Shown here piece after piece: positions 8,515 to 16,796 of a DNA stretch of 64,000 nt. Both the position numbers and the translations under genes were made by a program. This DNA is from Paenibacillus macerans (GTDB lineage: Bacteria; Bacillota; Bacilli; Paenibacillales; Paenibacillaceae), in assembly GCF_023715465.1 (NCBI RefSeq), contig NZ_JAMBOE010000011.1:124001-188000 (forward strand), in the 5' to 3' direction. Under the pieces are notes generated by a model. That model had not been told where the DNA came from, searched no databases, and was given only the letters and a program-made list of their open reading frames with translations. Position 1 is the first letter of the stretch; every line of letters starts with the position of its first letter.

Positions 8515-9780
8515 TTGAAATTATCACATTTCAGTAAAGGCTTAGCCCGCAAATTGTTGTTGCTGGTTGCCGGACCGCTTGCGGTGCTGGCGATCGTGCT
8601 CGTTCTGGTCTTCTATCTGCTTGGGCTGATGAACGGCTGGAGCGCCGTGCTGATGATCGTTCTGTTTGCCTTGATCAGCGCAGGGGAAGCCGTGCTGATT
8701 GCCCGCCTGCTCGACAAATCGGTCCAAAAAATGGCCGAGCGGACCAAAGCTATGGCAGAAGGCAATTTAGCCTTTGACGGCGACGTGCAGATAACGGACG
8801 AATTCGGCGAGCTGGCCGGCCACCTGAAGCTTATCGGCGTCCAATTAAGGGAAGCGGCCGGGCATATGCAGGATATGTCGGCCAAGGTAGCCGATACGTC
8901 GCGGAATTTAACGGGCAATATGGAGTTTTGCAACGACCTTGTTGTAGGGGTGACGGAATCAATCAAAATGATTTCCGAAGGAAGCGAGCAGCTTGTCGAA
9001 AGCGCGCGGAACAACCACCTGATGCTTGAAGAAGTCGGAAAAGGCATGGAGCACATCGCCCTGTCATCGCAAGGGGTCGCGGAGGAAGCGACTGAGGCCG
9101 CGGCTCAGGCGAATGCGGGCAATGAAGGCATCGACCGCCTGGTTGACCAAATGAGCAAAATTTACGAAACCACGGTCGCATCGTCGGAAACCGTAAACCA
9201 ACTCGGCGAGCGAACGGAGGAAATCGACAAAGTCACTCTGCTGATCTCGGAAATCTCCAGCCAAATCAATCTGCTGGCGCTCAACGCGGCGATCGAGGCC
9301 GCAAGAGCGGGCGAATACGGCAGAGGATTCGCGGTGGTTGCAGGCGAAATCCGCAAGCTTGCCGAGCAGTCAGCGGCATCGGCCAAGGATATCGCCCAGA
9401 TGGCCGGACATATCCGAACAGGCTCCGATCAATCGATCGAAGCGATGAAACGGGTCATGACTGAGGTCGAGACCGGAAGCATCCTCGTTACCTCTGCCGG
9501 CGACTCCTTCCAGCAAATCGTGCATTTGGCCGAGCAGGTGTCCACCCGGGTTCAGGAGGTTTCCGCGGTTACGCAGCAGATCAGCGCAAGCACGGAACAA
9601 ATCATGGACTCCGTAAAACAAACGCTCGAGATTACCGAGGTCAATCTGGCCGGGACCAAAGAGATCATGGCTTGCTCGGAAGAACAGTTGACCGCCATGG
9701 AAGAAACGCTCGAATCTTCCAAGCAGCTTGAGACGGAAGCGGATAAACTGAAGTCCCTATTAAACAGATATTCAATCTAG
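8515..9780 (+). CDS. Methyl-accepting chemotaxis protein without an extracellular sensor
   Basis: A 421-residue transducer. Two hydrophobic helices (~13-37 and ~41-64) are joined by only a few residues (LMNGW), so there is no periplasmic or extracellular ligand domain. A HAMP linker follows (~65-115), then the long helical signalling domain with its conserved hairpin tip in SSQINLLALNAAIEAARAGE (~residues 247-266). Methylation-type helices rich in Glu/Gln/Ala flank the tip. The start is TTG, with AAGGAG 9 nt upstream. It is the first gene of a c-di-GMP-controlled operon. Lacking its own sensor, it may detect a membrane or cytoplasmic state, or partner the GAF protein encoded 17 nt downstream; that is inference. 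Confidence 0.93.
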   Translation: MKLSHFSKGLARKLLLLVAGPLAVLAIVLVLVFYLLGLMNGWSAVLMIVLFALISAGEAVLIARLLDKSVQKMAERTKAMAEGNLAFDGDVQITDEFGELAGHLKLIGVQLREAAGHMQDMSAKVADTSRNLTGNMEFCNDLVVGVTESIKMISEGSEQLVESARNNHLMLEEVGKGMEHIALSSQGVAEEATEAAAQANAGNEGIDRLVDQMSKIYETTVASSETVNQLGERTEEIDKVTLLISEISSQINLLALNAAIEAARAGEYGRGFAVVAGEIRKLAEQSAASAKDIAQMAGHIRTGSDQSIEAMKRVMTEVETGSILVTSAGDSFQQIVHLAEQVSTRVQEVSAVTQQISASTEQIMDSVKQTLEITEVNLAGTKEIMACSEEQLTAMEETLESSKQLETEADKLKSLLNRYSI

Positions 9781-9797
9781 CGGCGAGGAGGATGGGC

Positions 9798-10229
9798 ATG
9801 GAGCGATTAGCTTTGCTGTTTGAAGCGCTGGAGCGCCTGACCGGCGTGGCCGATATCGCCTATCACGAAATCAGGGAAGGCCGCTTGAATCCGGTGTTGA
9901 AAACGAAAACGGATCACCTTGGCGTAGAGCGCTGGAAAAGCGTACATGCGCAAAATCCGGTCTATATCGAACATGACCGTCTGCTTCGCGAACTGCTGGC
10001 CCATCCCGGAACGGCGGTGGTCCAGGACGTCAAAAACGATCCCCGTTCGGCCGATGAGTTTTTCCTGTTCGGGATCGACAGCATCATGGTTATTCCCGTC
10101 ATGCAGGATGGAGCGGTACAAGGCATTGTCGTCGTCGCCTCGATAGGCAAGCTGCACTTTTTCTCCGCGGAGGAGATCGAACGTGCGGAAGCACTGGTGA
10201 ACGAATACAGAGATGCGTTTCAACTCTAG
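9798..10229 (+). CDS. Stand-alone GAF-domain protein
   Basis: A 143-residue protein that is almost entirely one GAF fold: an N-terminal helix, a central part with HPGTAVVQDVKNDPRSADEF and the closing strand-helix segment GIDSIMVIPVMQDGAVQGIV. There is no output domain, so it could bind a small ligand and act through protein contacts. The ATG at 9798 was preferred over the one at 9792 because GAGGAGG is correctly spaced only from the second. It lies 17 nt after the transducer and 20 nt before the ThDP enzyme, so it belongs to the same operon. The ligand is unknown. Confidence 0.85.
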   Translation: MERLALLFEALERLTGVADIAYHEIREGRLNPVLKTKTDHLGVERWKSVHAQNPVYIEHDRLLRELLAHPGTAVVQDVKNDPRSADEFFLFGIDSIMVIPVMQDGAVQGIVVVASIGKLHFFSAEEIERAEALVNEYRDAFQL

Positions 10230-10249
10230 GACAAGGAGACATCCGGAAT

Positions 10250-11875
10250 ATGAACATAGCCGAAGCCATACTCAAGTATTTGAAGGAAACCGGAGTGGAT
10301 TATATTTTTGGGATTCCGGCAGGAATCATCGGTCCGATTTATGATGCGTTGATCGATGTCGATATGAAGCCGATCATTACGAAAAACGAAGCCGGTGCGG
10401 CTTATATGGCGGCGAGGTATGCCAGCACCTCCGGGAAGCTAGCCGTTTGCGCCGGCGCCGGAGCGGTAGGCGTAGCGAACATGATGAACGGGATCGCTGA
10501 CGCCATGCGGGCCAAAGCTCCCCTGCTCGTAATTACCGGCTACGTGAACCGGTGGCAAATCGGTAAAGGAGCCATTCAGGAGATGGATGCCCAGGATATC
10601 GTCAGACCGATCACCAAATACAGCAACACGGTCATGAACGAAGCGGAAGTCATGGCCGAGCTGGACAAGGCGGTAAGGATCGCCCTTACACCTCCTTTCG
10701 GGCCGGTACATATTTCCGTGCCTATCGATGTACAGCGGATGGATGCGCCCCTTAGCCTTCCCGCCGCCCCGAATCCCGCGTTGCTTCAGCAAATTCCGTT
10801 CGATCCGGCGGAACTGGACCGGGCGGCCGCCTTGCTGAACGAAGCGGAGCGCGGGCTCATTATGGTCGGACGCGGCGGGCGCGATGCTGCCGAAGAGATT
10901 ATGCGCCTTAGCGAGCGGCTGCAGTGGCCGATCATTACGACGCCGTCGGCGAAAGGAATCATTCCCGCGGAATTTCCCCTTAACCTGGGGAACTACGGAT
11001 TTTCCAGCACCGACGCGGCGTTCGAACACGTCAACGCTTCCCCGGCTTCATGCCTGCTCATCTTGGGAACCAGCCTTGGCGAAGCCTCTACCTGCAACTT
11101 TAACGAAGCGCTGGTGGCCGGACGCAAAGTGATTCATATCGACCGCGATGGCAAAGAGCTTGGGAAGGTCTTCAAAACCGATGCGGCGGTAATCGCCGAT
11201 CTCAAGGACGCGGTTCCCTATCTTCTCCAGCATGTTCAGCCGTCACCAGGGGCGTTCAAGAAGCCGCTGCCGCTTAACGAACCTTATGAACTCAATCATA
11301 CGGGGTTGTCGCTGCGGCTGTTCCTGGAGAAGCTGTCCAAAGTGATGCCGCAGGATACGCGTTATGTGTGCGATATCGGAGAATTCACCAACTTCGCGCT
11401 GAAGTATTTGGAAGTTCCCGCGGGCGGGGACTTTGAAATCAATTTGAACTATGGGGCGATGGGCTCGGCGATGGCTGGCGGGCCTGGGCTGCAACTGGCC
11501 GATCCGGGCCGTCCGGTGGCCGTGATCGCCGGAGACGGTTCATTTTTCATGAACGGTTCCGAAATGCTTACGGCCAAAGAGTACAAGCTGCCTATCGCCT
11601 ACATCATCATCAATAACGCCATGCTTTCCTATGTCGAACGCGGGCAAAAATTTCTGTACAACCGCACGATGCCGGACTATAAGCAAGAGCGGATTTCCAT
11701 CGCCGACATGATGCGGACGGCCGGAATCCGCACGATGTCCGTGGACCGGCTGGAGGATATGGACGAAATCCCCGGATTCATCCGGGAAATGGCGGGCCCT
11801 TGCCTCATCGAGGTGAATACCGACGGCAGCGAGCCGGCGCCGATTCTCGATCGGCTGAAGGCACTGAAAAAGTAA
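10250..11875 (+). CDS. Thiamine diphosphate-dependent enzyme, acetolactate synthase/decarboxylase-like
   Basis: A 541-residue enzyme with three-domain ThDP architecture: an N-terminal pyrimidine-binding domain with the catalytic Glu at ~47 (TKNEAGAAYMAARYA), a central domain (~185-340) and a C-terminal PP-binding domain with GDG at 428-430 and NN at 455-456 (VIAGDGSFFMNGSE...). Family members decarboxylate 2-oxoacids and join or release the resulting aldehyde. The sequence does not match acetolactate synthase closely enough for me to assign a substrate, and no regulatory subunit gene is adjacent. AAGGAGA precedes the ATG. Its place between a GAF protein and a KAS III-like protein in a c-di-GMP-controlled operon suggests synthesis of an acyloin- or ketone-like metabolite; that is a hypothesis. 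Confidence 0.85.
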   Translation: MNIAEAILKYLKETGVDYIFGIPAGIIGPIYDALIDVDMKPIITKNEAGAAYMAARYASTSGKLAVCAGAGAVGVANMMNGIADAMRAKAPLLVITGYVNRWQIGKGAIQEMDAQDIVRPITKYSNTVMNEAEVMAELDKAVRIALTPPFGPVHISVPIDVQRMDAPLSLPAAPNPALLQQIPFDPAELDRAAALLNEAERGLIMVGRGGRDAAEEIMRLSERLQWPIITTPSAKGIIPAEFPLNLGNYGFSSTDAAFEHVNASPASCLLILGTSLGEASTCNFNEALVAGRKVIHIDRDGKELGKVFKTDAAVIADLKDAVPYLLQHVQPSPGAFKKPLPLNEPYELNHTGLSLRLFLEKLSKVMPQDTRYVCDIGEFTNFALKYLEVPAGGDFEINLNYGAMGSAMAGGPGLQLADPGRPVAVIAGDGSFFMNGSEMLTAKEYKLPIAYIIINNAMLSYVERGQKFLYNRTMPDYKQERISIADMMRTAGIRTMSVDRLEDMDEIPGFIREMAGPCLIEVNTDGSEPAPILDRLKALKK

Positions 11876-11915
11876 CTCTTTTTACAATCTATCGATTACA
11901 GGAGGAACCACAACC

Positions 11916-12257
11916 ATGGGAAGCTTTAATATTAAAATCGACCAATCCGCTAAAGTATTTCACGCCGAAGTAGAAGGAACCTTTTCGCCCGAAGACGGAC
12001 AATCGTCCATCGAAGCTTACAGCAAAGCGATTTCCAGCATTTCCGTTCCGGAGTATGAGATCGACATCGACTGCACCAACCTGAACGTCTCCGCTCCCGA
12101 TTCGCTGCCGCTGCTGGAAGGCTGCTTTGGGCTTTACAAAAAAGACGGCTTCAAAAAAGTGACGCTGCGGATTGCGAAAAATCCGATTTTAAAAATGCAG
12201 CTTTCGCGCGTGGCCCGGACCGTTAAGTTGGACAGCTACGAAATCATCGAAGTGTAA
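11916..12257 (+). CDS. Small STAS-like protein of unknown function
   Basis: A 113-residue acidic soluble protein with no signal peptide or membrane helix. Alternating strands and helices (FHAEVEGTFSPEDGQSSIEAY, EIDIDCTNLNVSAPDSL) resemble the STAS fold of anti-sigma-factor antagonists in length and pattern, but I see no clear conserved phosphorylatable Ser motif. A strong AGGAGGAACC site precedes the ATG. It lies 40 nt after the ThDP enzyme and 12 nt before the KAS III-like gene, so it is operonic. It could be a partner or scaffold for either enzyme or a regulator; the family is not recognised with certainty. Confidence 0.75.
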   Translation: MGSFNIKIDQSAKVFHAEVEGTFSPEDGQSSIEAYSKAISSISVPEYEIDIDCTNLNVSAPDSLPLLEGCFGLYKKDGFKKVTLRIAKNPILKMQLSRVARTVKLDSYEIIEV

Positions 12258-12269
12258 GGGGAGATGGCT

Positions 12270-13259
12270 ATGAGAGGTGTGCAAATTCGCGAGATTGCCA
12301 TCTACCATCCGGCAAATGAAGTGGACAACGAATACTACATCAACTATTTTGCGGAAAAAGGGACGGATGTGACCGGTCTCGTAACCGCGCTCGGCCGTAA
12401 CAAGCGTTTTATTATCGACAATAAGGAAGAAAATACGCTGACGATGGCGGCGGAAGCCTCAAAGCTGGTGCTGAAGAAGAGCGGTCTTGAGGCCAAGGAT
12501 GTAGATCTGATTATTTTTACATCGCAAACACCGGAGTATCTGCTCCCCAGCAATGCGCTGAAGCTGCACCATACGCTGGGCGGCGACCTCTCTACAGCCT
12601 GTTTTGATATCAACGCCAACTGCGCGGGCATGCTCGTGGCGATCGAGCAAGCCTGCCGCTATATGACGGCCAACCCCCGGGTGGAGCGGGCGCTTGTCGT
12701 GGGGGCCGATTATCTGTCGGTTCACAGCCCGGAGCAGCCCATCTATTATTCCAACTTTGCCGAATCGGCGGTTGCCGTCATTTTGGAGCAGGCAGAAGGA
12801 ACCCGCGGGCTGATCGATTCCGTCTATCAAACCGATACGTCCGTGATCGACAACTCCCTGTTCCCTGCCCATGGTTTGTCGAATTTGTACCGCGAGGAGT
12901 TCACGGCCAAAGACGCACAAGTGCAGTTTACGCCGTTCGATGATTCGGTCTGCGCGGAATCCGCGGTGAACTCGATCCGCATTTTGCTGGAGCGCAACAA
13001 TCTGAACAAGGAGCAAATCGGCGGCTTCCTGTTCTCCCAGTTTACGATCGGCAATATTAAACGAGTTTCCGAAAGTCTGGGAATCGCTCAGGACAAAGTC
13101 GTCTATATCGGCGACAGATTCGGATACACCGCTTCGACCAGCCCCTTGCTGGCCCTTCATGAGGCCGTGCAAGCCGGCCAAGTGCGGCGCGGCGACTATC
13201 TCGTCTTCTGGACCGTTGGCGCCGGTTGGCAGAATGTTAGTCTGCTGATGCAGTATTAA
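12270..13259 (+). CDS. 3-oxoacyl-ACP synthase III-like protein with incomplete catalytic triad
   Basis: A 329-residue thiolase-fold protein of the FabH type. The nucleophilic Cys is present in FDINANCAGM (C118). In FabH the second and third catalytic residues lie in PHQANLRI and GNTSAAS; here the matching stretches read FSQFTIGNIKRV and GYTASTS, so the His looks replaced by Gln and the Asn by Tyr. This argues against normal decarboxylative condensation and for acyl transfer, hydrolysis or another Cys-only chemistry. The ATG at 12270 is used because GGGGAG is correctly spaced from it. Last gene of the c-di-GMP operon, closed by the terminator at 13361. It is unlikely to be the housekeeping FabH, which usually lies with fab genes. 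Confidence 0.82.
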   Translation: MRGVQIREIAIYHPANEVDNEYYINYFAEKGTDVTGLVTALGRNKRFIIDNKEENTLTMAAEASKLVLKKSGLEAKDVDLIIFTSQTPEYLLPSNALKLHHTLGGDLSTACFDINANCAGMLVAIEQACRYMTANPRVERALVVGADYLSVHSPEQPIYYSNFAESAVAVILEQAEGTRGLIDSVYQTDTSVIDNSLFPAHGLSNLYREEFTAKDAQVQFTPFDDSVCAESAVNSIRILLERNNLNKEQIGGFLFSQFTIGNIKRVSESLGIAQDKVVYIGDRFGYTASTSPLLALHEAVQAGQVRRGDYLVFWTVGAGWQNVSLLMQY

Positions 13260-13360
13260 AAGAAGAGGTAAACTTGCCTCGAATAGGGGTATTACGGAAA
13301 ATCAAATGCACTTTTGCAGTTGGTAATGCCAACACTGAAGCTTACATCTTATTCCTAAAA

Positions 13361-13405
13361 AAATCGCGGGTTGCCGAGGAGTATCTCCCTGCAACCCGCG
13401 ATTTT
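13361..13405 (+). terminator. Rho-independent terminator of the c-di-GMP operon
   Basis: A 13-bp perfect stem (AATCGCGGGTTGC with GCAACCCGCGATT) is followed by TTTGTTG. It ends the plus-strand operon; poly-A on the other side means it could also stop the convergent phosphotransferase gene. Confidence 0.88.
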
Positions 13406-13465
13406 GTTGCTCCTACCGTTACAGCATGAAGCGGCCCCCGTTGTTATACAACGATCATGTATATG

Positions 13466-13502
13466 CTCGTGCGTCATCTCGTGCGTATCTCGTGCGTCAT
13501 AC
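13466..13502. repeat. Short 11-12 bp tandem repeat
   Basis: CTCGTGCGTCAT, CTCGTGCGTAT and CTCGTGCGTCAT follow each other in the otherwise featureless gap between the operon terminator and the phosphotransferase gene. Nothing else is seen in 13406-13623. Confidence 0.6.
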
Positions 13503-13623
13503 TTATGCCTTTACGAGTCATACTCATGTGTCATTCATTTCATCTGCCCTGTGCTTGCCTCATCTCACTAAAATATACTTCATCCAGGTAATCGGCCAGA
13601 TTGCGGGCCAACATTAAACATCC

Positions 13624-14574
13624 TTATTTAAATCCGTTCCAGGTACGGGTTAAATGCTCCTCCGCCCAGTGGATATGATTCGTGTCGGTGTACTGGCGGA
13701 ACCTGCATTCGATGTGCAGAATCAAGGCGGTATACAGGTCGTACAATGCCATCCGCTCGCGCTCCGCCTCCGTAAAAGCCGGCTTGCCGTAGCCTTCCAG
13801 GAATGCCCCGTTTTCCACAAACGAGCGGAAGTAGTATTCCATCAGCGGATCGCCCCACAAAGCTCTTTCGCAGTCGATGATGGCGATAAGACGCCGGTCT
13901 TTGACGAATACGTTCCCATCCCACAAGTCCCAATGGACCAGCCGCGGAACCGTGACCTCCGCCAGGCTGGCCTGCCGCTTACGAAGCAGGGAGAATACCT
14001 CCTCCGCATCCATCGGGAGGGCAACGGCTTGATCCGCGGCATCGGCCAAAACGCCGCCGATCATGTCCGCAAAGACGGCCGGCCAGCTATCCCCCTGACT
14101 GTCTTCCCGTGCGTAATACCCGAAGCTTTTTCCTTGAAATTCGTTAATCCGCCGGTTTACCCGTCCCAGCTCAACTTCAATGTCCCGCCGTTCCTCCGGC
14201 CCCAGCTGCTCCTTCACCTTGTTGTAAGGATCGCCCGGAACGAACTCCATCAGGAACCACTCGCTCCCCTCTACGCCGCGCTCCTCGTACAGAATCCGGG
14301 GCACCGGGATGCCTTCCGCCGCGTCCAGCAGACGAAGCACCTCCACCTCTGCGGTCATCACATTCCGCTCATACCGCAGCATCCCTTCCTCCGAAATGGG
14401 AGCAAGCTTCAGCACCGTCTTCATGCCGTTATCCAGGGTCAAGGCGTACGCGGAGTTGAACCAGCCGTCCTTTAATTCCTCAAATCCTTCCAATCGTCTC
14501 TGTCCTTGAAATGCCCGCTCCACTAGGGCTGTGAGCTCCTCGCCGGACAGTTGCCGCTTGATTGCGCTTTCCAT
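13624..14574 (-). CDS. Aminoglycoside phosphotransferase-family kinase (APH fold)
   Basis: A 316-residue protein with the APH/choline kinase fold. Visible motifs are the catalytic loop HWDLWDGNVF near residue 217 and the metal-binding IIDCERALWGDP near 232; the N-lobe lysine region is KTVLKLAP. Such proteins phosphorylate small hydroxyl compounds. Distant members in environmental bacteria are mostly of unknown substrate, so a resistance role should not be assumed. ATAGGAGGC lies before the ATG. The gene follows GH42 on the same strand but is separated from it by a terminator, and is convergent with the c-di-GMP operon. Confidence 0.85.
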   Translation of the reverse strand: MESAIKRQLSGEELTALVERAFQGQRRLEGFEELKDGWFNSAYALTLDNGMKTVLKLAPISEEGMLRYERNVMTAEVEVLRLLDAAEGIPVPRILYEERGVEGSEWFLMEFVPGDPYNKVKEQLGPEERRDIEVELGRVNRRINEFQGKSFGYYAREDSQGDSWPAVFADMIGGVLADAADQAVALPMDAEEVFSLLRKRQASLAEVTVPRLVHWDLWDGNVFVKDRRLIAIIDCERALWGDPLMEYYFRSFVENGAFLEGYGKPAFTEAERERMALYDLYTALILHIECRFRQYTDTNHIHWAEEHLTRTWNGFK

Positions 14575-14593
14575 ACCTTTGCCTCCTATGAAA

Positions 14594-14629
14594 AAGCACC
14601 CCGCACACGAAACCGCCTGCAGGGTGCTT
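14594..14629 (-). terminator. Rho-independent terminator after GH42
   Basis: On the minus strand AAGCACCC pairs with GGGTGCTT, followed by TTT. It sits between the beta-galactosidase gene and the ribosome binding site of the phosphotransferase gene. Confidence 0.75.
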
Positions 14630-14642
14630 GATGGACGTGATT

Positions 14643-16670
14643 CTATTTACCTTCCAGGATAAGCACGCCGCGGCCGGGCACGGTTACGGTTCCGGTCAGC
14701 GTGTCCCCGCTAAGCAGTTCCTTTTTGGCATCAGCGCCGATGTCCACTTGGACGTCTTCCGCGTTGTGGTTGAGCAGGAACAGATACTCGTTGCCGCCCT
14801 TCACCCGGCGCGCCGTCTCCACGCCTGCGGGAGCTTCAAGCAGCGGCTTGATTCCTTTTTCCTCGCACAGATTTTTGAGGAACCCTTGAAGGAATGAAGC
14901 CTCCGGACTGCTGGCGACATAATACGCCCGGCCGTTTCCGAAGCGGTTCACCGTCAGCACCGGCATGCCTTTATAGAAATCCGAGCCGTATTCCGCCAGC
15001 ACTTCGGCGCCTTCCGCATGAATGAGGTCACAGAGCAAACCGCATTCGTATTGGTCCTGCAAATCACCCCACGGCCGCTTCATGACGATTTGATTCTTCT
15101 GGTCCGGGAACAACGCATCGATCTCCTCCGCCCAAATGCCCAGCAGTTGACGAAGTTCTCCCGGATAGCCGCCCGTCGTCACGAGGTCGTTTTCGTCCAC
15201 GATGCCGCTGAAGAACGTCGTAACGAATGTACCGCCGTTCCGGGTGAATTCCTCCGCTTTTTTCGCAAAACCCGGCTTCACCATATACATAACCGGCGCA
15301 ATCACGATCTCGTATTTGCTCAGATCCTCTTCCACCGACACCATATCGCATTCCACCTGCATCCCGAAGAGCGCATCGTAATATTTATGAACCTCTTTGA
15401 CGTAATTCAGCGCGACCGTCGGTCCGCTGGAGAGCTCCGTCGCCCAGCGATTTTCCCAATCATACAGAATCGCCACCTTGGCTTCCGTGCGGGCATCGAG
15501 CAGCGTGTCGCCCAACTGCTGCAGCTCCCGGCCAAGTTCGGCAACTTCGCGGAACACGCGGGTATGCTCATGGCCGACGTGCTCGATCACGGCGCCGTGG
15601 TATTTCTCGCACGCTCCGATGGACCGGCGCAGTTGGAAGAACAACACCGTATCGGCCCCATGGGCAACCGCCTGGTAGCTCCACAGCCGCATCACGCCCG
15701 GACGTTTGAGCGAGTTGTACGGCTGCCAGTTTTGCTGGCTTGGCGTCTGCTCCATCAGCATAAACGGCGCTCCGCTTTTCAGCCCGCGCATCAAGTCGTG
15801 CGTCATCGCCGTATGGCTAACCGGCGTATCGAGGGAAGGATAGTTGTCCCAGGACACGATATCCATGTATTTGGCCCATTCGAAGTAATCAAGCTCCGGA
15901 TAAAAGCCCATCAGGTTCGTCGTTACCGGTATGTTCGGCGTATGCTTTTTGATGGCCCCGTATTCCAGCTTGTAGCAGTCGAGCAGCGACTGGGACTGGA
16001 AGCGGCGATAGTCCAGGGAAATCCCTTGGAAATTGGTGCGGTTTCCGTTCCATTCTTCACTCAGCTCGTTCGGAACAACGATATCTTCCCAATCGTAAAA
16101 CGTATGCCCCCAGAAGCGGGTATTCCAGGCGCGGTTTACTTCATCCAGCGTGCCGTAACGCTCCTTGAGCCAAGTGCGGAACGCTGCGGCGCAGTTGTCA
16201 CAGTAACAATATCCGCCGTATTCGTTGGATACGTGCCAAATTAAAAGGCCCGGGTGATCCTTGTACCGCTCGGCCAAAAGCCCGGCAAGCTTCTCCGAAT
16301 ATTTCCGGTAAGCCGGCGAGTTCGGGCATGAATTGTGGCGGCCGCCGAACCGGCGTTTCCGCCCCTGCACATCGACGCGCAGCACGTCCGGGTATTTCCG
16401 GGCCATCCAGGCGGGATGAGCGCCCGTGCTTGTCGCGAGGCACACGTGCACGCCGCTTTTATATAAACGGTCGATCGTTGCGTCAAGGGAACTGAAATCA
16501 TAAGTATCCTCGTCCTGCTGCAGCATCGCCCAGGAGAACACATTTACGGTAGCCACGTTGATGCCGGCCAGCTTGAACATCCGTTCATCCTCTTGCCAGG
16601 TTTCAGGTCCCCACTGCTCCGGATTATAATCGCCGCCGTACCATATTTTCGGCAGTTTTTCGTTGATCAC
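14643..16670 (-). CDS. GH42 beta-galactosidase
   Basis: A 675-residue GH42 enzyme. The N-terminal TIM barrel starts at PKIWYGGDYNPEQW. The acid/base Glu is E150 in WHVSNEYGGYCYC and the nucleophile is E307 in FMLMEQTPSQQNW. The zinc-binding Cys set of this family is present at about C115, C155, C157 and C160. A trimerisation domain and a small C-terminal beta domain follow. There is no signal peptide, so it acts on imported oligosaccharides. GTG at 16670 is preferred over ATG at 16679, which sits directly on the AAAAGGA site. The divergent AraC gene at 16797 is its likely regulator. With GH95, GH31 and GH3 nearby it could remove galactose from xyloglucan oligosaccharides. Confidence 0.92.
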   Translation of the reverse strand: MINEKLPKIWYGGDYNPEQWGPETWQEDERMFKLAGINVATVNVFSWAMLQQDEDTYDFSSLDATIDRLYKSGVHVCLATSTGAHPAWMARKYPDVLRVDVQGRKRRFGGRHNSCPNSPAYRKYSEKLAGLLAERYKDHPGLLIWHVSNEYGGYCYCDNCAAAFRTWLKERYGTLDEVNRAWNTRFWGHTFYDWEDIVVPNELSEEWNGNRTNFQGISLDYRRFQSQSLLDCYKLEYGAIKKHTPNIPVTTNLMGFYPELDYFEWAKYMDIVSWDNYPSLDTPVSHTAMTHDLMRGLKSGAPFMLMEQTPSQQNWQPYNSLKRPGVMRLWSYQAVAHGADTVLFFQLRRSIGACEKYHGAVIEHVGHEHTRVFREVAELGRELQQLGDTLLDARTEAKVAILYDWENRWATELSSGPTVALNYVKEVHKYYDALFGMQVECDMVSVEEDLSKYEIVIAPVMYMVKPGFAKKAEEFTRNGGTFVTTFFSGIVDENDLVTTGGYPGELRQLLGIWAEEIDALFPDQKNQIVMKRPWGDLQDQYECGLLCDLIHAEGAEVLAEYGSDFYKGMPVLTVNRFGNGRAYYVASSPEASFLQGFLKNLCEEKGIKPLLEAPAGVETARRVKGGNEYLFLLNHNAEDVQVDIGADAKKELLSGDTLTGTVTVPGRGVLILEGK

Positions 16671-16796
16671 TGCGCACACATCCTTTTAAGAGTAATATAA
16701 TTATATCTCCATTTTAGGAAGTTTCTTATCCGCTTTATATATAATATTATTGTTTTGATATATAATAATGTGGAACTCATCCCAGGAGGGAAAAAT

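Noticed and set aside
10250..11875. Biosynthetic acetolactate synthase (ilvB)
   Set aside because: There is no small regulatory subunit gene, no ilvC or leu genes nearby, and the operon context (riboswitch, chemotaxis, KAS III-like) does not fit branched-chain amino acid synthesis.
13624..14574. An antibiotic resistance determinant
   Set aside because: The APH fold alone does not show drug modification. No mobile element or known resistance motif accompanies it and many environmental APH-like proteins have other substrates.
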